Shown: positions 41,383-51,248, numbered from the stretch's first letter. The stretch is DNA of 64,000 nt from Gulosibacter chungangensis (GCF_008831155.1 NZ_WBKB01000005.1:124001-188000), one strand, 5' to 3'. Translations and numbers: made by a program. Notes: generated by a model from the letters alone, not told the origin.

Positions 41383-43737
41383 GTGCGATTCATCCTGGCA
41401 GCAGTGGCGTTCGTTGCGAGTGTCATAATGCTCATCGTCGGCGGTGTGCAGTACTCGCAAGCAGCGAACGTTAGCGAGGTGACCGCGGTCGGGACCGCCG
41501 ACTCCACGGCTCCGATCACCGTCATCAGCCACGACATTCTCGCATCGAGGGCAGGGACTCAGTCGATGGAACTCACGGGCGACGGTGAAATTTTCGTTGC
41601 GGTGGGCCGAACCGACGATGTTACGGCGTGGGTGGGCGATGCACTGCACAACACCGTCACACTGGGGGAGACCGCCGACAGCAGCAACGGTCACACGACC
41701 GATCTCACCTTCACCGAGACCGGCACGGAAGCTACGGTGCCCTCACCGGCAGGCAATGACCTCTGGTTTGAAGAGCACACCGGTGAGGGATCCCTCTCCC
41801 TCGACCTGGTGGTCTCGCCCGGTTATTCGGTGCTGATTGCCTCAGACGGTACCGCGCCCGCTCCCAGCACGATCGAGATTAGTTGGCCATTTGGTGGTTA
41901 TGCACCCATGGTTGGCCCATTGTTGACCGCCGGGCTGATTCTGCTGGTGCTCGCGCTAGCTCTCCTCGCCTGGGCGCTGCTGCACCGTCGCCGCGTCAAG
42001 CGCGAAGACGCGCTTGCTGCTAAGCGCGATGGTGCGAAAGCGGCGGCCATCGGAACCGAAGCGGATGCACAGGGTGCGGATGCGCAGGGCACCTCGGTCG
42101 GTCCCTGGTCGCCCGTGCCTTGGGTCGATTCGGTCGCAGCTGCGGAACCAGAGCCCGCAGCTCCGGTCGCAGAAACGGAGACAGAGTCTGCACCCTCAAT
42201 TGCGCCCACGGAAGCAACACCTGCAGCCGCCGCTCCGGAAGAACGCCCTGAAAGTCGACCGGAAGCGTTTGCGCCGCCGGTGACGCCGGTCGCGCCGGTT
42301 ACCGAACCCGAACCTGAACCCGAGCCAGCGAGCACCCCCGTGAATGAAGCCTCGCCTTTTGCACCTCCCGTAGGTGGTGCATCCACTGCCGAACCCGCAG
42401 TCGAAGCCGAGCCCGTGATTGCTTCTGAGCCCGAGCCTGCTTCGGACTCTGATGCTGTTACTGAGCTTGAGCCCGTCGCCCAACCTGAAACAGCCGTTGC
42501 GGAACCCCAGCCTGTGACCGCAGATGACTCCTCCGAGAACTCCCCGAAGCCGCAGGCAACCGCGGCGGAAGCGACCTCCGAGTCCTCTCCGGAGTCGGGC
42601 GAAGCCGAGGAAGAATCGAAGTGGCGCCGTCCCCGCGGGCGCAACCGCTCGAGCGCCCCGAAGCGGCAGTTCTTCGTGGCACCGCTGATGGTGGTCGCCT
42701 CGCTCACGCTTGCAGGTTGCGCGCCGCAGTACTGGCCCACCGAATGGACCAATACCGAGATCGCACCTACCGGCACGCCAACCTCGACGGTGGAAGCCGC
42801 GCTGATTGAGGAGGGCGCAATGCCCCCCACACTCAACGAGGCCCAACTTGAGCAGGTGATCGCCGATGCGGCAGCCTTGGCAGCCGAGGCCGACGCCGCA
42901 CTGGATGCGAGCATCCTGGAACCGCGCTTCACCGCGGATGCTCTGCAGAACCGCACCGCGGTGTACAAGGCAAAGACCGCTGACGATTCGCTCTCCGGAC
43001 CTGTACCGTTCCCGACCGGGGACATTGTCTACGCGGTGCCGGAAGCAACCGATTCGTGGCCACGAGTGGTGTTCGCGGTGGTGAACCCGGGGGAGGATGC
43101 TGGCGAAGGTGCCTCTCCAGCGGCCGTCATGCTCGTGCAGGAAGATCCTCGCGCAAACTTTAAGGTGGCCTCACTGACCGAACTCGCCGCCGGTGTGGCG
43201 CTGCCGGAAGCTGCTCCCGTGAGTGTGGGTGCACCGAGCATCGCGAACCTCGAGGGAGACCTCGTACTGGCTCCCGATCAGCTCGCGGCGGCCTACGCGG
43301 ACATCATTGCCAAGGGCGACGCGTCCGAATATGCCGCGCTCTTCGACCCGAATAATGACGCCTTGCGTTCGCAGGTGAATGATGCCTATCGAGATGGCCT
43401 GTCCGAGGAGCTCGACCCGGAAGTGATCTCGATTAGCTTCGCGTATGCCGCAACCGGCACCGAGCCGATCGGCATCACCTCGATTGACGGTGGTGCCATA
43501 GTTGCTGTGTCGATTGCCGAAACCGAGACCCTGGAAGCCGCCAACGACCGGGCACTGATCACCGTTGCCGGTCGCACTGCGGCCTTGTCGGGGGTGGAGA
43601 CCAGCGAAACCGGTTTCGTGCGGACGTACACTGACCAGCTGCTGTTCTACGTCCCGAGTGCTGAGACCGGGGGGACCATCCAGTTCCTGGGTGTCTCGCA
43701 ATCCATGACCGATGCCAAAGAAATTGAGGAGTCCTAA
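41383..43737 (+). CDS. large membrane protein with an internal lipoprotein signal sequence
   Basis: 784 residues from GTG 41383 (AAGGAG 5 nt upstream). Order: a first hydrophobic segment (about 2-20), a beta-rich extracytoplasmic domain (about 25-165), a second span (about 175-205, GPLLTAGLILLVLALALLAW), an Arg/Lys stop, a roughly 220-residue Pro/Glu/Ala low-complexity linker, then a basic RRPRGRNRSSAPKRQ and FFVAPLMVVASLTLAGC ending at Cys446, a full lipobox, and a roughly 340-residue C-terminal domain. No family recognised. It precedes the co-chaperone gene by 5 nt, so the two share an operon. Confidence 0.8.
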   Translation: MRFILAAVAFVASVIMLIVGGVQYSQAANVSEVTAVGTADSTAPITVISHDILASRAGTQSMELTGDGEIFVAVGRTDDVTAWVGDALHNTVTLGETADSSNGHTTDLTFTETGTEATVPSPAGNDLWFEEHTGEGSLSLDLVVSPGYSVLIASDGTAPAPSTIEISWPFGGYAPMVGPLLTAGLILLVLALALLAWALLHRRRVKREDALAAKRDGAKAAAIGTEADAQGADAQGTSVGPWSPVPWVDSVAAAEPEPAAPVAETETESAPSIAPTEATPAAAAPEERPESRPEAFAPPVTPVAPVTEPEPEPEPASTPVNEASPFAPPVGGASTAEPAVEAEPVIASEPEPASDSDAVTELEPVAQPETAVAEPQPVTADDSSENSPKPQATAAEATSESSPESGEAEEESKWRRPRGRNRSSAPKRQFFVAPLMVVASLTLAGCAPQYWPTEWTNTEIAPTGTPTSTVEAALIEEGAMPPTLNEAQLEQVIADAAALAAEADAALDASILEPRFTADALQNRTAVYKAKTADDSLSGPVPFPTGDIVYAVPEATDSWPRVVFAVVNPGEDAGEGASPAAVMLVQEDPRANFKVASLTELAAGVALPEAAPVSVGAPSIANLEGDLVLAPDQLAAAYADIIAKGDASEYAALFDPNNDALRSQVNDAYRDGLSEELDPEVISISFAYAATGTEPIGITSIDGGAIVAVSIAETETLEAANDRALITVAGRTAALSGVETSETGFVRTYTDQLLFYVPSAETGGTIQFLGVSQSMTDAKEIEES

Positions 43738-43742
43738 CCACG

Positions 43743-44714
43743 ATGACTAATCCGAATCTTCCGATGGCCGCGATGGGCGGCGGTATCGATCTGAGCGGGC
43801 TCGCGCAGGCCCACCAGCAACGCCAGCAGGCAGCCGCCGGTGGAGCACAGCCCGGAGGACCCGCAGGAAGCCCCGCCGGAGCATCGGGCGAAGCATTTAT
43901 GTCGCTGCCGGATGCCGTGGTCAACGGAGGCGAGGCCGAGCTCGAACAGTTCTCGCAGTATTCCACGCGGATCCCCGTGATCGTGCAGGTCTACTCGGCT
44001 AGTGACGCCGATTCGGCGGCACTTGCACCGGTACTGGATGACCTCATCCGCTCGGCTGACGGTCGGCTGTTGCTGCTTCGGATTGACGCGGATGCACACC
44101 CTCAGCTGGGCGGGCAGCCCTCGGTGCTGGCGCTCCTCGGCGGTCGACCGGTGCCGCTTTTCCAGGGCAACCCGCCGCGCGAGCAGATCGTGCAGGTAGT
44201 GAACGAACTCATCCAGGTCGCAGCCCAGCAGGGCGTTACCGGCAAGGTGGAGATCACCGGCGCTCCGGCTGAAGCCGGCGAGCCCGCCCCGAAGCCGCTC
44301 CCGCCGCTGCACCAAGAAGCACAGGACGCACTCGCTCGCGGCGATGTGGAAGCGGCCAAGGCCGCCTATGAGCAGGCGATCAAGGAAGCTCCTGCGGATG
44401 AAGAAGCCAAAGTGGGTCTCGCGCAGGTGAGCCTGCTGGTGCGGCTCAAGGACAAGACCCTCCCGGAGATCCGCGATCGGGCAGCCAAGTTCCCGGATGA
44501 TCTCGACGCGCAGTTTGACGTCGCCGACCTGGACCTCTCTGGCGGACACGTCGACGACGCCTTCAACCGTCTCCTAGGCCTGCTTGCGAAGTCGGACCCG
44601 GAAAACAAAAACAAGGTGCGCGAACGCATCCTTGAACTGTTTGAAGTGGTGGGGTCGACTGACGCGCGCGTGGTCCGCGCGCGTCAGCAGCTCACCAACC
44701 TGCTGTTCTCCTAG
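43743..44714 (+). CDS. thioredoxin-fold TPR co-chaperone (CnoX/YbbN-like)
   Basis: 323 residues. A Gly/Gln/Ala-rich N-terminus (about 1-50), a thioredoxin-like domain (about 55-175) and C-terminal TPR-like helices (about 190-320) with AQDALARGDVEAAKAAYEQA then IKEAPADEEAKVGLAQVSLL. The CxxC position is SASDAD, so no redox-active pair is present, as in E. coli CnoX/YbbN. CnoX hands oxidised clients to GroEL and DnaK. Coupled to the preceding membrane-protein gene. Confidence 0.87.
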   Translation: MTNPNLPMAAMGGGIDLSGLAQAHQQRQQAAAGGAQPGGPAGSPAGASGEAFMSLPDAVVNGGEAELEQFSQYSTRIPVIVQVYSASDADSAALAPVLDDLIRSADGRLLLLRIDADAHPQLGGQPSVLALLGGRPVPLFQGNPPREQIVQVVNELIQVAAQQGVTGKVEITGAPAEAGEPAPKPLPPLHQEAQDALARGDVEAAKAAYEQAIKEAPADEEAKVGLAQVSLLVRLKDKTLPEIRDRAAKFPDDLDAQFDVADLDLSGGHVDDAFNRLLGLLAKSDPENKNKVRERILELFEVVGSTDARVVRARQQLTNLLFS

Positions 44715-44735
44715 GGCCATAGCCGGGCCCAGGAG
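44708..44735. terminator. terminator between the co-chaperone gene and glgB
   Basis: CTCCT-A-GGGCC (44708-44718) pairs with GGGCCCAGGAG (44725-44735), one bulged A; the stem includes the co-chaperone stop codon. Between convergent genes. Confidence 0.65.
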
Positions 44736-44741
44736 AGCGCC

Positions 44742-46928
44742 TTAGCGGCGTTGCAGGAACGTCGCACCCAACGGGGGCACTCGCAGCGACACGGACTGTC
44801 CGTGGCCGTGTGCGGGTGCCCCGTTTGCGATCAGGCCAGAGTTCGTAACTCCGCTGCCGCCAAAGGCGACATCATCTGAATTGAGCACCTCGTCCCACGC
44901 GCCGCCCGAGGGAAGACCGAGCTGGTAGCCCTCAAGCGCGTGGTTCGAGAAGTTGAATACGCAGGCAAGCGGCGCCCCCGAGCGGTCGCGGCGGATGAAT
45001 GCAAGCAGACTGTTCTCTGCGTCATCACCGGCAATCCACTGCAGCCCAGCCGGATCATTGTCGAGCTCCCACAGCGCCGGAGTGTTGCGGTAAAGCCGGT
45101 TGAGTTCTGCGACATAGCGCTGCACACCCGAGAACGTTGGGTTCTCGAGCAGCCACCAATCGAGGCCCTTGTCTTCGGACCACTCACTCGGCTGACCGAA
45201 CTCCTGCCCCATGAACAGCAGCTGCTTGCCCGGGTGCCCCCACTGGTAGGAGTAAAACAGTCGCAGGTTTGCGGACTTCTGCCAGTCATCGCCGGGCATC
45301 TTCGCGAACATCGAGCCCTTCCCATGCACCACTTCATCGTGGGAAATCGGCAGAATGTACTGCTCGCTCCAGGCATAGACGAAGGAGAAGGTGAGATCGC
45401 CCTGGTGCCACTTGCGGTAGATCGGGTCCTTCTCGATATACCGAAGGTTGTCGTTCATCCAGCCCATATTCCACTTCAGGCCGAACCCCAGTCCGTTCCA
45501 GTCGGTTGGCTTGGTGACGCCTGGGAAGCTCGTCGATTCCTCAGCGATCATCAGCACGCCGGGGTTGAGCTTGTACGCGGTCGCATTGACTTCCTGCAGG
45601 AAGCCGATCGCCTCGTAGTACTCCCGGCCACCGTCCTTATTTGGCAGCCACTCGTCGCGAGAGTAGTCGCGATAAATCATCGAGGCCACCGCATCCACCC
45701 GGAGGCCATCAATGTGGAACTCCTCGAGCCAGTACAAGGCATTGGCGACCAGGAAGTTTCGTACCTGGGAGTCACCGAAGTTGAACACATAGGTACCCCA
45801 GTCGGCCTGGTGCCCCAGCCGCGGGTCCGGGTGCTCATAGACCGCCTGGCCATCAAACTCGGCGAGACCGAATGCATCCTTCGGGAAGTGCCCGGGGACC
45901 CAGTCCATGATCACGCCATAGCCAGCCTGGTGCAGGCGGTCGATCAGATAGCGCAGATCATCGGGGGAGCCCAGGCGCGAGGTTGGCGCGTAGTAGCCGG
46001 TGACCTGATAGCCCCAGGAACCGCCGAAGGGATGCTCAGCGAGCGGCATGAATTCCACGTGGGTGAACTGCAGCTCATCGAGATAGTCAATCAGCTCATC
46101 CGCAAGTTCGCGGTAGCCGAGCCCCGGTCGCCAGGACATGGCGTGAAGTTCGTAGACGCTCAGCGGCTGATTGTGCGGGTCGTTGGATGCGCGCTTGGCC
46201 ATCCAGGCATCGTCACCCCATTCGTGCCGCGAGGGTTCGGCAATCACGGATGCGGTGTGCGGCGGCTTCTCGGCGTGCCGAGCCATCGGGTCGGCCTTGT
46301 CCACCCAGTTCCCGGCGGGAGTGAGGATCTGGAACTTATAGGTTTCATGGGCACCGATGCCGGGGATAAACAGTTCCCAGATGCCTCGCTCATTGAGGCG
46401 ACGCATCGCGTGCTCGGCGCCGTCCCAGCTATTGAACGACCCGACCACGCGCACGGCCTGGGCGTGTGGTGCCCAGACTGCAAATGCGGTACCGGCGACG
46501 AATTTCTTCGTGCCGTAGTGCTCGCGCACGTGTGCGCCGAGCACCTTCCAGAGCTGTTCGTGGCGGCCCTCACCGAAAAGATACACATCGGTTTCGCCGA
46601 CGGTGGGGAGGAACCGGTACGGGTCATCCGCGGTGTAGGTTTCGCCGCCGTCGTATTCGGTGACGATCACGTAGTCGTCAAGACCGTGCCGATGCGTGCC
46701 TTCCCAAATGCCGTGCGCGAGGTGCTGCAGTTCGACCGTGTGACCAGTCGATTCAAGCTCGATGCGCACGCTCTTGGCAAGCGGTCGACGGACACGGACG
46801 ATGACAGTGCCGTCATCCCCGAAGGGATGCTGACCGAGGACGCCGTGGGGGCCCGAATGGCGACCCTCTGCGAGCGCGAGCAGTTCGGGGTCGGGAATGA
46901 TTGGCTGTTCGCTAACTGCTGTGTTCAC
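44742..46928 (-). CDS. glgB: 1,4-alpha-glucan branching enzyme
   Basis: 728 residues from GTG 46928, normal for GlgB. N-terminal CBM48 region (ALAEGRHSGPHGVLGQHPFG), then the GH13 barrel with FTHVEFMPLAEHPFGGSWGY, HIDGLRVDAVASMIYRDYSR (nucleophile Asp), VLMIAEESTSFPGVTKPTDW (acid/base Glu) and ILPISHDEVVHGKGSM. Forms alpha-1,6 branches in glycogen. Last gene of glgX-glgE-glgB, 19 nt after glgE, consistent with joint glycogen building from maltose-1-phosphate. Confidence 0.95.
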   Translation of the reverse strand: MNTAVSEQPIIPDPELLALAEGRHSGPHGVLGQHPFGDDGTVIVRVRRPLAKSVRIELESTGHTVELQHLAHGIWEGTHRHGLDDYVIVTEYDGGETYTADDPYRFLPTVGETDVYLFGEGRHEQLWKVLGAHVREHYGTKKFVAGTAFAVWAPHAQAVRVVGSFNSWDGAEHAMRRLNERGIWELFIPGIGAHETYKFQILTPAGNWVDKADPMARHAEKPPHTASVIAEPSRHEWGDDAWMAKRASNDPHNQPLSVYELHAMSWRPGLGYRELADELIDYLDELQFTHVEFMPLAEHPFGGSWGYQVTGYYAPTSRLGSPDDLRYLIDRLHQAGYGVIMDWVPGHFPKDAFGLAEFDGQAVYEHPDPRLGHQADWGTYVFNFGDSQVRNFLVANALYWLEEFHIDGLRVDAVASMIYRDYSRDEWLPNKDGGREYYEAIGFLQEVNATAYKLNPGVLMIAEESTSFPGVTKPTDWNGLGFGLKWNMGWMNDNLRYIEKDPIYRKWHQGDLTFSFVYAWSEQYILPISHDEVVHGKGSMFAKMPGDDWQKSANLRLFYSYQWGHPGKQLLFMGQEFGQPSEWSEDKGLDWWLLENPTFSGVQRYVAELNRLYRNTPALWELDNDPAGLQWIAGDDAENSLLAFIRRDRSGAPLACVFNFSNHALEGYQLGLPSGGAWDEVLNSDDVAFGGSGVTNSGLIANGAPAHGHGQSVSLRVPPLGATFLQRR

Positions 46929-46947
46929 AACGAAACCGGTATTTCTC

Positions 46948-48975
46948 TTAGTGGTGTCGAACGGAGAGCACGTGCGACTGTCCGGGGGCGAGACGCACGA
47001 AATTGTGGGTGGACCAATCCCAGATGGCGCCGCTGAGGAGATCCTCGACCTGGAACGCGGCATTTCGGGGGAGTCCAAGCTTTTCAGCGTCCACGGTGAG
47101 CGTGGACTCCTGGGTGGCGAACGGATCGAGGTTCACGACGGTGAGGATCGTGTCGGCGATGCCCGAATCGGTGTATTTTGCAGCCAGATGCTTGGAGAAC
47201 GAGAGAATCTGCGGGTTGTCGGCGTCATGAATCTCGAAGTTGCGCAGTTGCCACAGCGCGGGATGCGCGTGGCGGATGCCGTTGAGCTGTGTGATTAGCG
47301 GCGCAAGCGAGCGACCGGCGGCTTCTTCGGCGGCCCAGTTTCGCTGCTTGAATTCGTACTTTTCATTGTCGATATTTTCTTCCGACCCGGGCCGGGCGAC
47401 GTTCTCGACGAGCTCATACCCGGCGTACATGCCCCAGTTTGAGCCGGCGATCGCGGCGATTACCGCGCGGGCTTCATAGGCGGGTCGACCGCCGCGCTGC
47501 AGATATTCGGTGAGGATATCCGGGGTGTTCACGAAGAGGTTGGGGCGCATGAAATCGCTCGTGTCGTGCGAGATTTCGGTGAGGAACTCCTCGAGCTCCT
47601 CACGGGTGTTGCGCCACGTGAAGTAGGAGTAAGACTGGTGGAAACCTGCCTTTGCAAGCGACTGCATTACCGCCGGCCGGGTAAACGCTTCGGCGAGGAA
47701 AAGCACCTCCGGGTACTCGGCGTTGATGTCGTGGATCAACCATTCCCAGAACTGCAGGGGCTTGGTGTGTGGGTTGTCGACACGGAAGATCTTGACCCCG
47801 AGGCCGATCCAGTGCCGCACCACATCGAGCACTTCTGCGTAGAACCCATTGCGATCATTGTCGAAGTTGATCGGGTAAATGTCCTGATACTTCTTCGGTG
47901 GGTTCTCGGCATAGGCGATGGTGCCATCCGCGAGGGTAGTGAACCACTCGGGGTGTTCCTTCACCCAGGGGTGATCCGGTGTGGCCTGCAGCGCGAGGTC
48001 GAGAGCAACTTCCATTCCGAGCTCTTCGGCGCGCTCGCGGAAGGCGACAAAGTCGGCCTCGGCACCCAGGTCTGGATGCACATCCTTGTGGCCGCCGGTA
48101 TCGGCACCAATGGCCCAGGGCGAGCCGGGGTCATTCGGGCCGGCGACGAGCGTATTGTTCGGGCCCTTTCGGTTGGTGTGGCCGATCGGGTGAATCGGCG
48201 GCAGGTAGACGACGTCAAACCCCATCGCGGCAACGCCGTCGAGGCGCTCGGTGGCAGTTTGGAAGGTACCGCTGCGCCAAGAACCGTCAATGTTGGGTAC
48301 TGCGCCCTCGGAGCGCGGGAAGAATTCGTACCAGGCGCCGTAGCCCGCGCGCTGCCGCTCAACGCGGATGGTTCGGGTCGCTGACGGGGTCACGAGCGAA
48401 CGCACCGGAGCCTCCGTGAGCTGCGCGACGACGTCGTCTGCGATGAGTGCACGCAACCGATCGAGCGCCTTGAGGGCGGTGTTTCGCGCAGCTTTGGCTG
48501 CCGCCACCACTGCCGGGGTCTGCTCGGCGCGATCGAGGACTCGAGCGCCCTCTTCCAACATGACCTCGACGTCGATGCCCGCGGGCACCTTAATCTCGGC
48601 GTTGTGCCGCCAGGTCGCAAAGTCGTCCCCGAAGGCTTCCATGTACCACTGCCACTCGCCTTCAACGGTGACCTGTGCGGTGGTCTGCCACTCATCAAGT
48701 CCGGGATTCCCGCGGTCGAGGCGGATGCGGGTGGCATCCCCATTCGGCGCGGTCAGCACCAGATCGACGGCGATCTTGTCATGGCCCTCACGGAACGCGA
48801 CGCAAGAGAAGGGGATTACCTCCCCGACATAAGCCTTCGAAGGGAAAAGAGCACACTCAATTTGCGGCCGTAGTCGCATGATCGGGATGCGACCGTACAC
48901 GGGCTCGTAGCCCGAGCCCGGGAAATTGGTCGAACGGGAAGAATCACGGTTGCTCATTCCAGATGTCGTAGCCAC
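46948..48975 (-). CDS. glgE: alpha-1,4-glucan:maltose-1-phosphate maltosyltransferase
   Basis: 675 residues from GTG 48975. N-domain (IECALFPSKAYVGEVIPFSC), then GFDVVYLPPIHPIGHTNRKG (about 236-255), VKIFRVDNPHTKPLQFWEWL (nucleophile Asp), VLFLAEAFTRPAVMQSLAKA (acid Glu) and SYFTWRNTREELEEFL. GH13_3 enzyme that extends alpha-glucan from maltose-1-phosphate, an actinobacterial hallmark. ATG 48957 is an alternative start, but TAGGTT ends 7 nt before the GTG, giving a leaderless fit. Confidence 0.95.
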   Translation of the reverse strand: MATTSGMSNRDSSRSTNFPGSGYEPVYGRIPIMRLRPQIECALFPSKAYVGEVIPFSCVAFREGHDKIAVDLVLTAPNGDATRIRLDRGNPGLDEWQTTAQVTVEGEWQWYMEAFGDDFATWRHNAEIKVPAGIDVEVMLEEGARVLDRAEQTPAVVAAAKAARNTALKALDRLRALIADDVVAQLTEAPVRSLVTPSATRTIRVERQRAGYGAWYEFFPRSEGAVPNIDGSWRSGTFQTATERLDGVAAMGFDVVYLPPIHPIGHTNRKGPNNTLVAGPNDPGSPWAIGADTGGHKDVHPDLGAEADFVAFRERAEELGMEVALDLALQATPDHPWVKEHPEWFTTLADGTIAYAENPPKKYQDIYPINFDNDRNGFYAEVLDVVRHWIGLGVKIFRVDNPHTKPLQFWEWLIHDINAEYPEVLFLAEAFTRPAVMQSLAKAGFHQSYSYFTWRNTREELEEFLTEISHDTSDFMRPNLFVNTPDILTEYLQRGGRPAYEARAVIAAIAGSNWGMYAGYELVENVARPGSEENIDNEKYEFKQRNWAAEEAAGRSLAPLITQLNGIRHAHPALWQLRNFEIHDADNPQILSFSKHLAAKYTDSGIADTILTVVNLDPFATQESTLTVDAEKLGLPRNAAFQVEDLLSGAIWDWSTHNFVRLAPGQSHVLSVRHH

Positions 48976-48982
48976 GTCAGCG

Positions 48983-48988
48983 AACCTA
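48983..48988 (-). promoter_or_regulatory. -10 hexamer for leaderless glgE transcript
   Basis: TAGGTT on the minus strand ends 7 nt before GTG 48975; no ribosome binding site. Lies in the 82-nt gap after glgX. Confidence 0.55.
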
Positions 48989-49057
48989 GCAAGTTTCGAT
49001 GGCGGAGTTCCTGGCTATCCACAAACCCGACTGTGCGTGCGCAGCGACAGAAATCTC

Positions 49058-51127
49058 CTAGTGCTCGTCGAGCACCGAATAAATCCGCATCGAGGGGCCG
49101 ACCAACCGCATCCGCTGCTGTGGGGAGGCCACCGACATCGCATCCGTATCAATCTCCGAAACGCGGTAGGCTGCCGAATCCCAAAGCAAGCGATACCCAG
49201 CCACGCCATCCACCTGCGGCAGCCGGAAAGGCGCGGGATCTGTCACCCCGTGAATGATCACGAGCACCTGATCGGTCCTGCCGTCGGAAAGTAACGCGGA
49301 GGCGATGAACTGCACCGAACGACTGGCGGGTGTGGTCCACTGCCAATCCGCCATGTGCCGGCCAAAGGCATCGAACCAGGTGAACCGGGTCGAATCTTCG
49401 AGTGTTTCGGTCGTGTGGTTGTAGTACTCGGGTCGCAATACCGGGTGATTGCGACGAATTTCAATGAGCCGTCGAGTGTGCAGGATCGTCTGCTCCTGCG
49501 CTTCATCGAGGCGCCAATCGATCCAGCCGAACTCGCCGTTGTCTTGGTTGTAGGGGTTGTTGTTTCCGTGCTGTGTGCGGGAGAGTTCATCCCCGGCGGT
49601 GAGCATCGGCACACCCGCCGAAATCAGCAGCGTGCCGATCAGATTGCGCACCGTGAGCCGGCGGAATTCCAGGATGCGTGCATCCTCGGTCTCGCCCTCA
49701 ACCCCGAAGTTATAGGAGTGGTTGTTGTCGGTACCATCACGGCCGAGCTCGTGATTCATCAGATTGTGCTTGACGTTATAGGACACCAGATCCCGCAGCG
49801 TGAAGCCGTCGTGCGCGGTCACGAAATTAACGCTGGCAAGCGGACCGCGGTCATCGCTAAAGCGGCTCGAGGACCCGGCGATTGCGGTGGCGAGCTTGCC
49901 GATCGCCTCGCGGTGCTGCCCGGTCACTCGGGCGTGCGCAAAGCTTTCGACCCAGAAGCGGCGCAGCCGATCCCGATATTCGTCATTCCACTCCGACCAC
50001 CCCTGCGGGAACCGGCCGGTCTGCCAGCCACCAACACCCACATCCCAGGGTTCGGCGATGATCTTGCTCTCGCGCAGAGCCGGATCATGCACAATTTCGT
50101 GCAGCAGCGGGTGATGGGGAGTGAAGGCGTGCCCAGTATCACGCCCCAGGGTCACCGCGAGGTCGAAACGGAAGCCGTCGATGCCAAATTCTTCGGTCCA
50201 GTAGCGCAGCGAATCGAGCACGAACCGACGCACATAAATATTCGAGGTGTCCACTGAATTGCCGCATCCGGTGACATCCACGAGGTTGCCGCCCGGATCC
50301 TGCCGGTAGTAGGTGGCCTCGTCGATGCCGCGAAAGAGCACCGGGTCACCTTCGATACCCTCGTCCGCGGTGTGGTTGTAGACCACATCGAGCAGCACCT
50401 CGATGCCCGCCTCGTGCAAGGCACGCACGGTGGACTTAAGCTCGCGAGCGATTGCCTCCGGCCCTTCGCGGCGAGCGGCCTCGGTCGCGTATTCGGCGTG
50501 CGGTGCGAAGAACCCGAGGGTGTTGTAGCCCCAGTAGTTCGTGAGCTCGTCACCACGGAGGTGCTTCTCGCTCGTGAATGCCTGGATCGGCAGCAGCTCC
50601 ACCGCGGTAATGCCGAGGTTGGTCAGGTGCGCCACGACATTCGGATGCGCCAGCCCCGCGTAGGTGCCGCGCAACTCTTCCGGCACGAAATGCGCCAGTT
50701 TTGTGAGCCCCTTGAGATGGGCTTCGTAGATGACGGTATCTCGCAGCGGGGTGTGTGGATGCTTGTGCTCACCCCAGTCGAATTCCTCCCGGCGGACGAC
50801 CCTCGCGACCCAAAAAGGATGCAGGTTGTCGCCGAGGTTTTCGACGTGCCGCGCGTAGGGGTCGAGGTAGAGCCGCTTCGGATCAAAGCTGTGCTGGAAA
50901 TCGCGCGGGCCGTCAACCCGCAGCGCGTAATAGGAACCCGGCACCAGCACACTGCTGGTGACCTCCCAAATATCACCGGTACGCGCGAGCGGTAGCTCAT
51001 GCAGCACGGTGCGCTGCTCGGAGAGCAGCACCACAGAGACCGCGGTGGCATTCGCGGAAAACACTCGCAGTGTGGGCTTGCCATTGAAGAGGGAGATCCC
51101 GAGTGCTGGGATGTCGATGGCGTCCAT
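49058..51127 (-). CDS. glgX: glycogen debranching enzyme GlgX/TreX
   Basis: 689 residues from ATG 51127 (AGGA 9 nt upstream); the frame is open to 51361 but would run over the divergent gene. CBM48 (GKPTLRVFSANATAVSVVLL), then ITAVELLPIQAFTSEKHLRG, NYWGYNTLGFFAPHAEYATE, FGIDGFRFDLAVTLGRDTGH (nucleophile), SKIIAEPWDVGVGGWQTGRF (acid/base) and VNFVTAHDGFTLRDLVSYNV. Hydrolyses alpha-1,6 branches of limit dextrins. The likely -10 TAGGCT lies about 45 nt upstream. Confidence 0.94.
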   Translation of the reverse strand: MDAIDIPALGISLFNGKPTLRVFSANATAVSVVLLSEQRTVLHELPLARTGDIWEVTSSVLVPGSYYALRVDGPRDFQHSFDPKRLYLDPYARHVENLGDNLHPFWVARVVRREEFDWGEHKHPHTPLRDTVIYEAHLKGLTKLAHFVPEELRGTYAGLAHPNVVAHLTNLGITAVELLPIQAFTSEKHLRGDELTNYWGYNTLGFFAPHAEYATEAARREGPEAIARELKSTVRALHEAGIEVLLDVVYNHTADEGIEGDPVLFRGIDEATYYRQDPGGNLVDVTGCGNSVDTSNIYVRRFVLDSLRYWTEEFGIDGFRFDLAVTLGRDTGHAFTPHHPLLHEIVHDPALRESKIIAEPWDVGVGGWQTGRFPQGWSEWNDEYRDRLRRFWVESFAHARVTGQHREAIGKLATAIAGSSSRFSDDRGPLASVNFVTAHDGFTLRDLVSYNVKHNLMNHELGRDGTDNNHSYNFGVEGETEDARILEFRRLTVRNLIGTLLISAGVPMLTAGDELSRTQHGNNNPYNQDNGEFGWIDWRLDEAQEQTILHTRRLIEIRRNHPVLRPEYYNHTTETLEDSTRFTWFDAFGRHMADWQWTTPASRSVQFIASALLSDGRTDQVLVIIHGVTDPAPFRLPQVDGVAGYRLLWDSAAYRVSEIDTDAMSVASPQQRMRLVGPSMRIYSVLDEH

Positions 51128-51248
51128 AGCGTTCACGTCCTGGTAGAAAGCGGGCCAGCCTACCGATCTTAGCGATCCGAGAGTCATTTCGTTGAAGCTC
51201 TTGTCGGAACTCTTGTAGAGAATCTGCCGCAACCGCTCGGCACGGTGG

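Noticed and set aside
44940-47036. 698-residue open frame on the plus strand
   Set aside because: Lies opposite glgB, which has complete GH13 motifs; a high-GC mirror frame with no motifs of its own.
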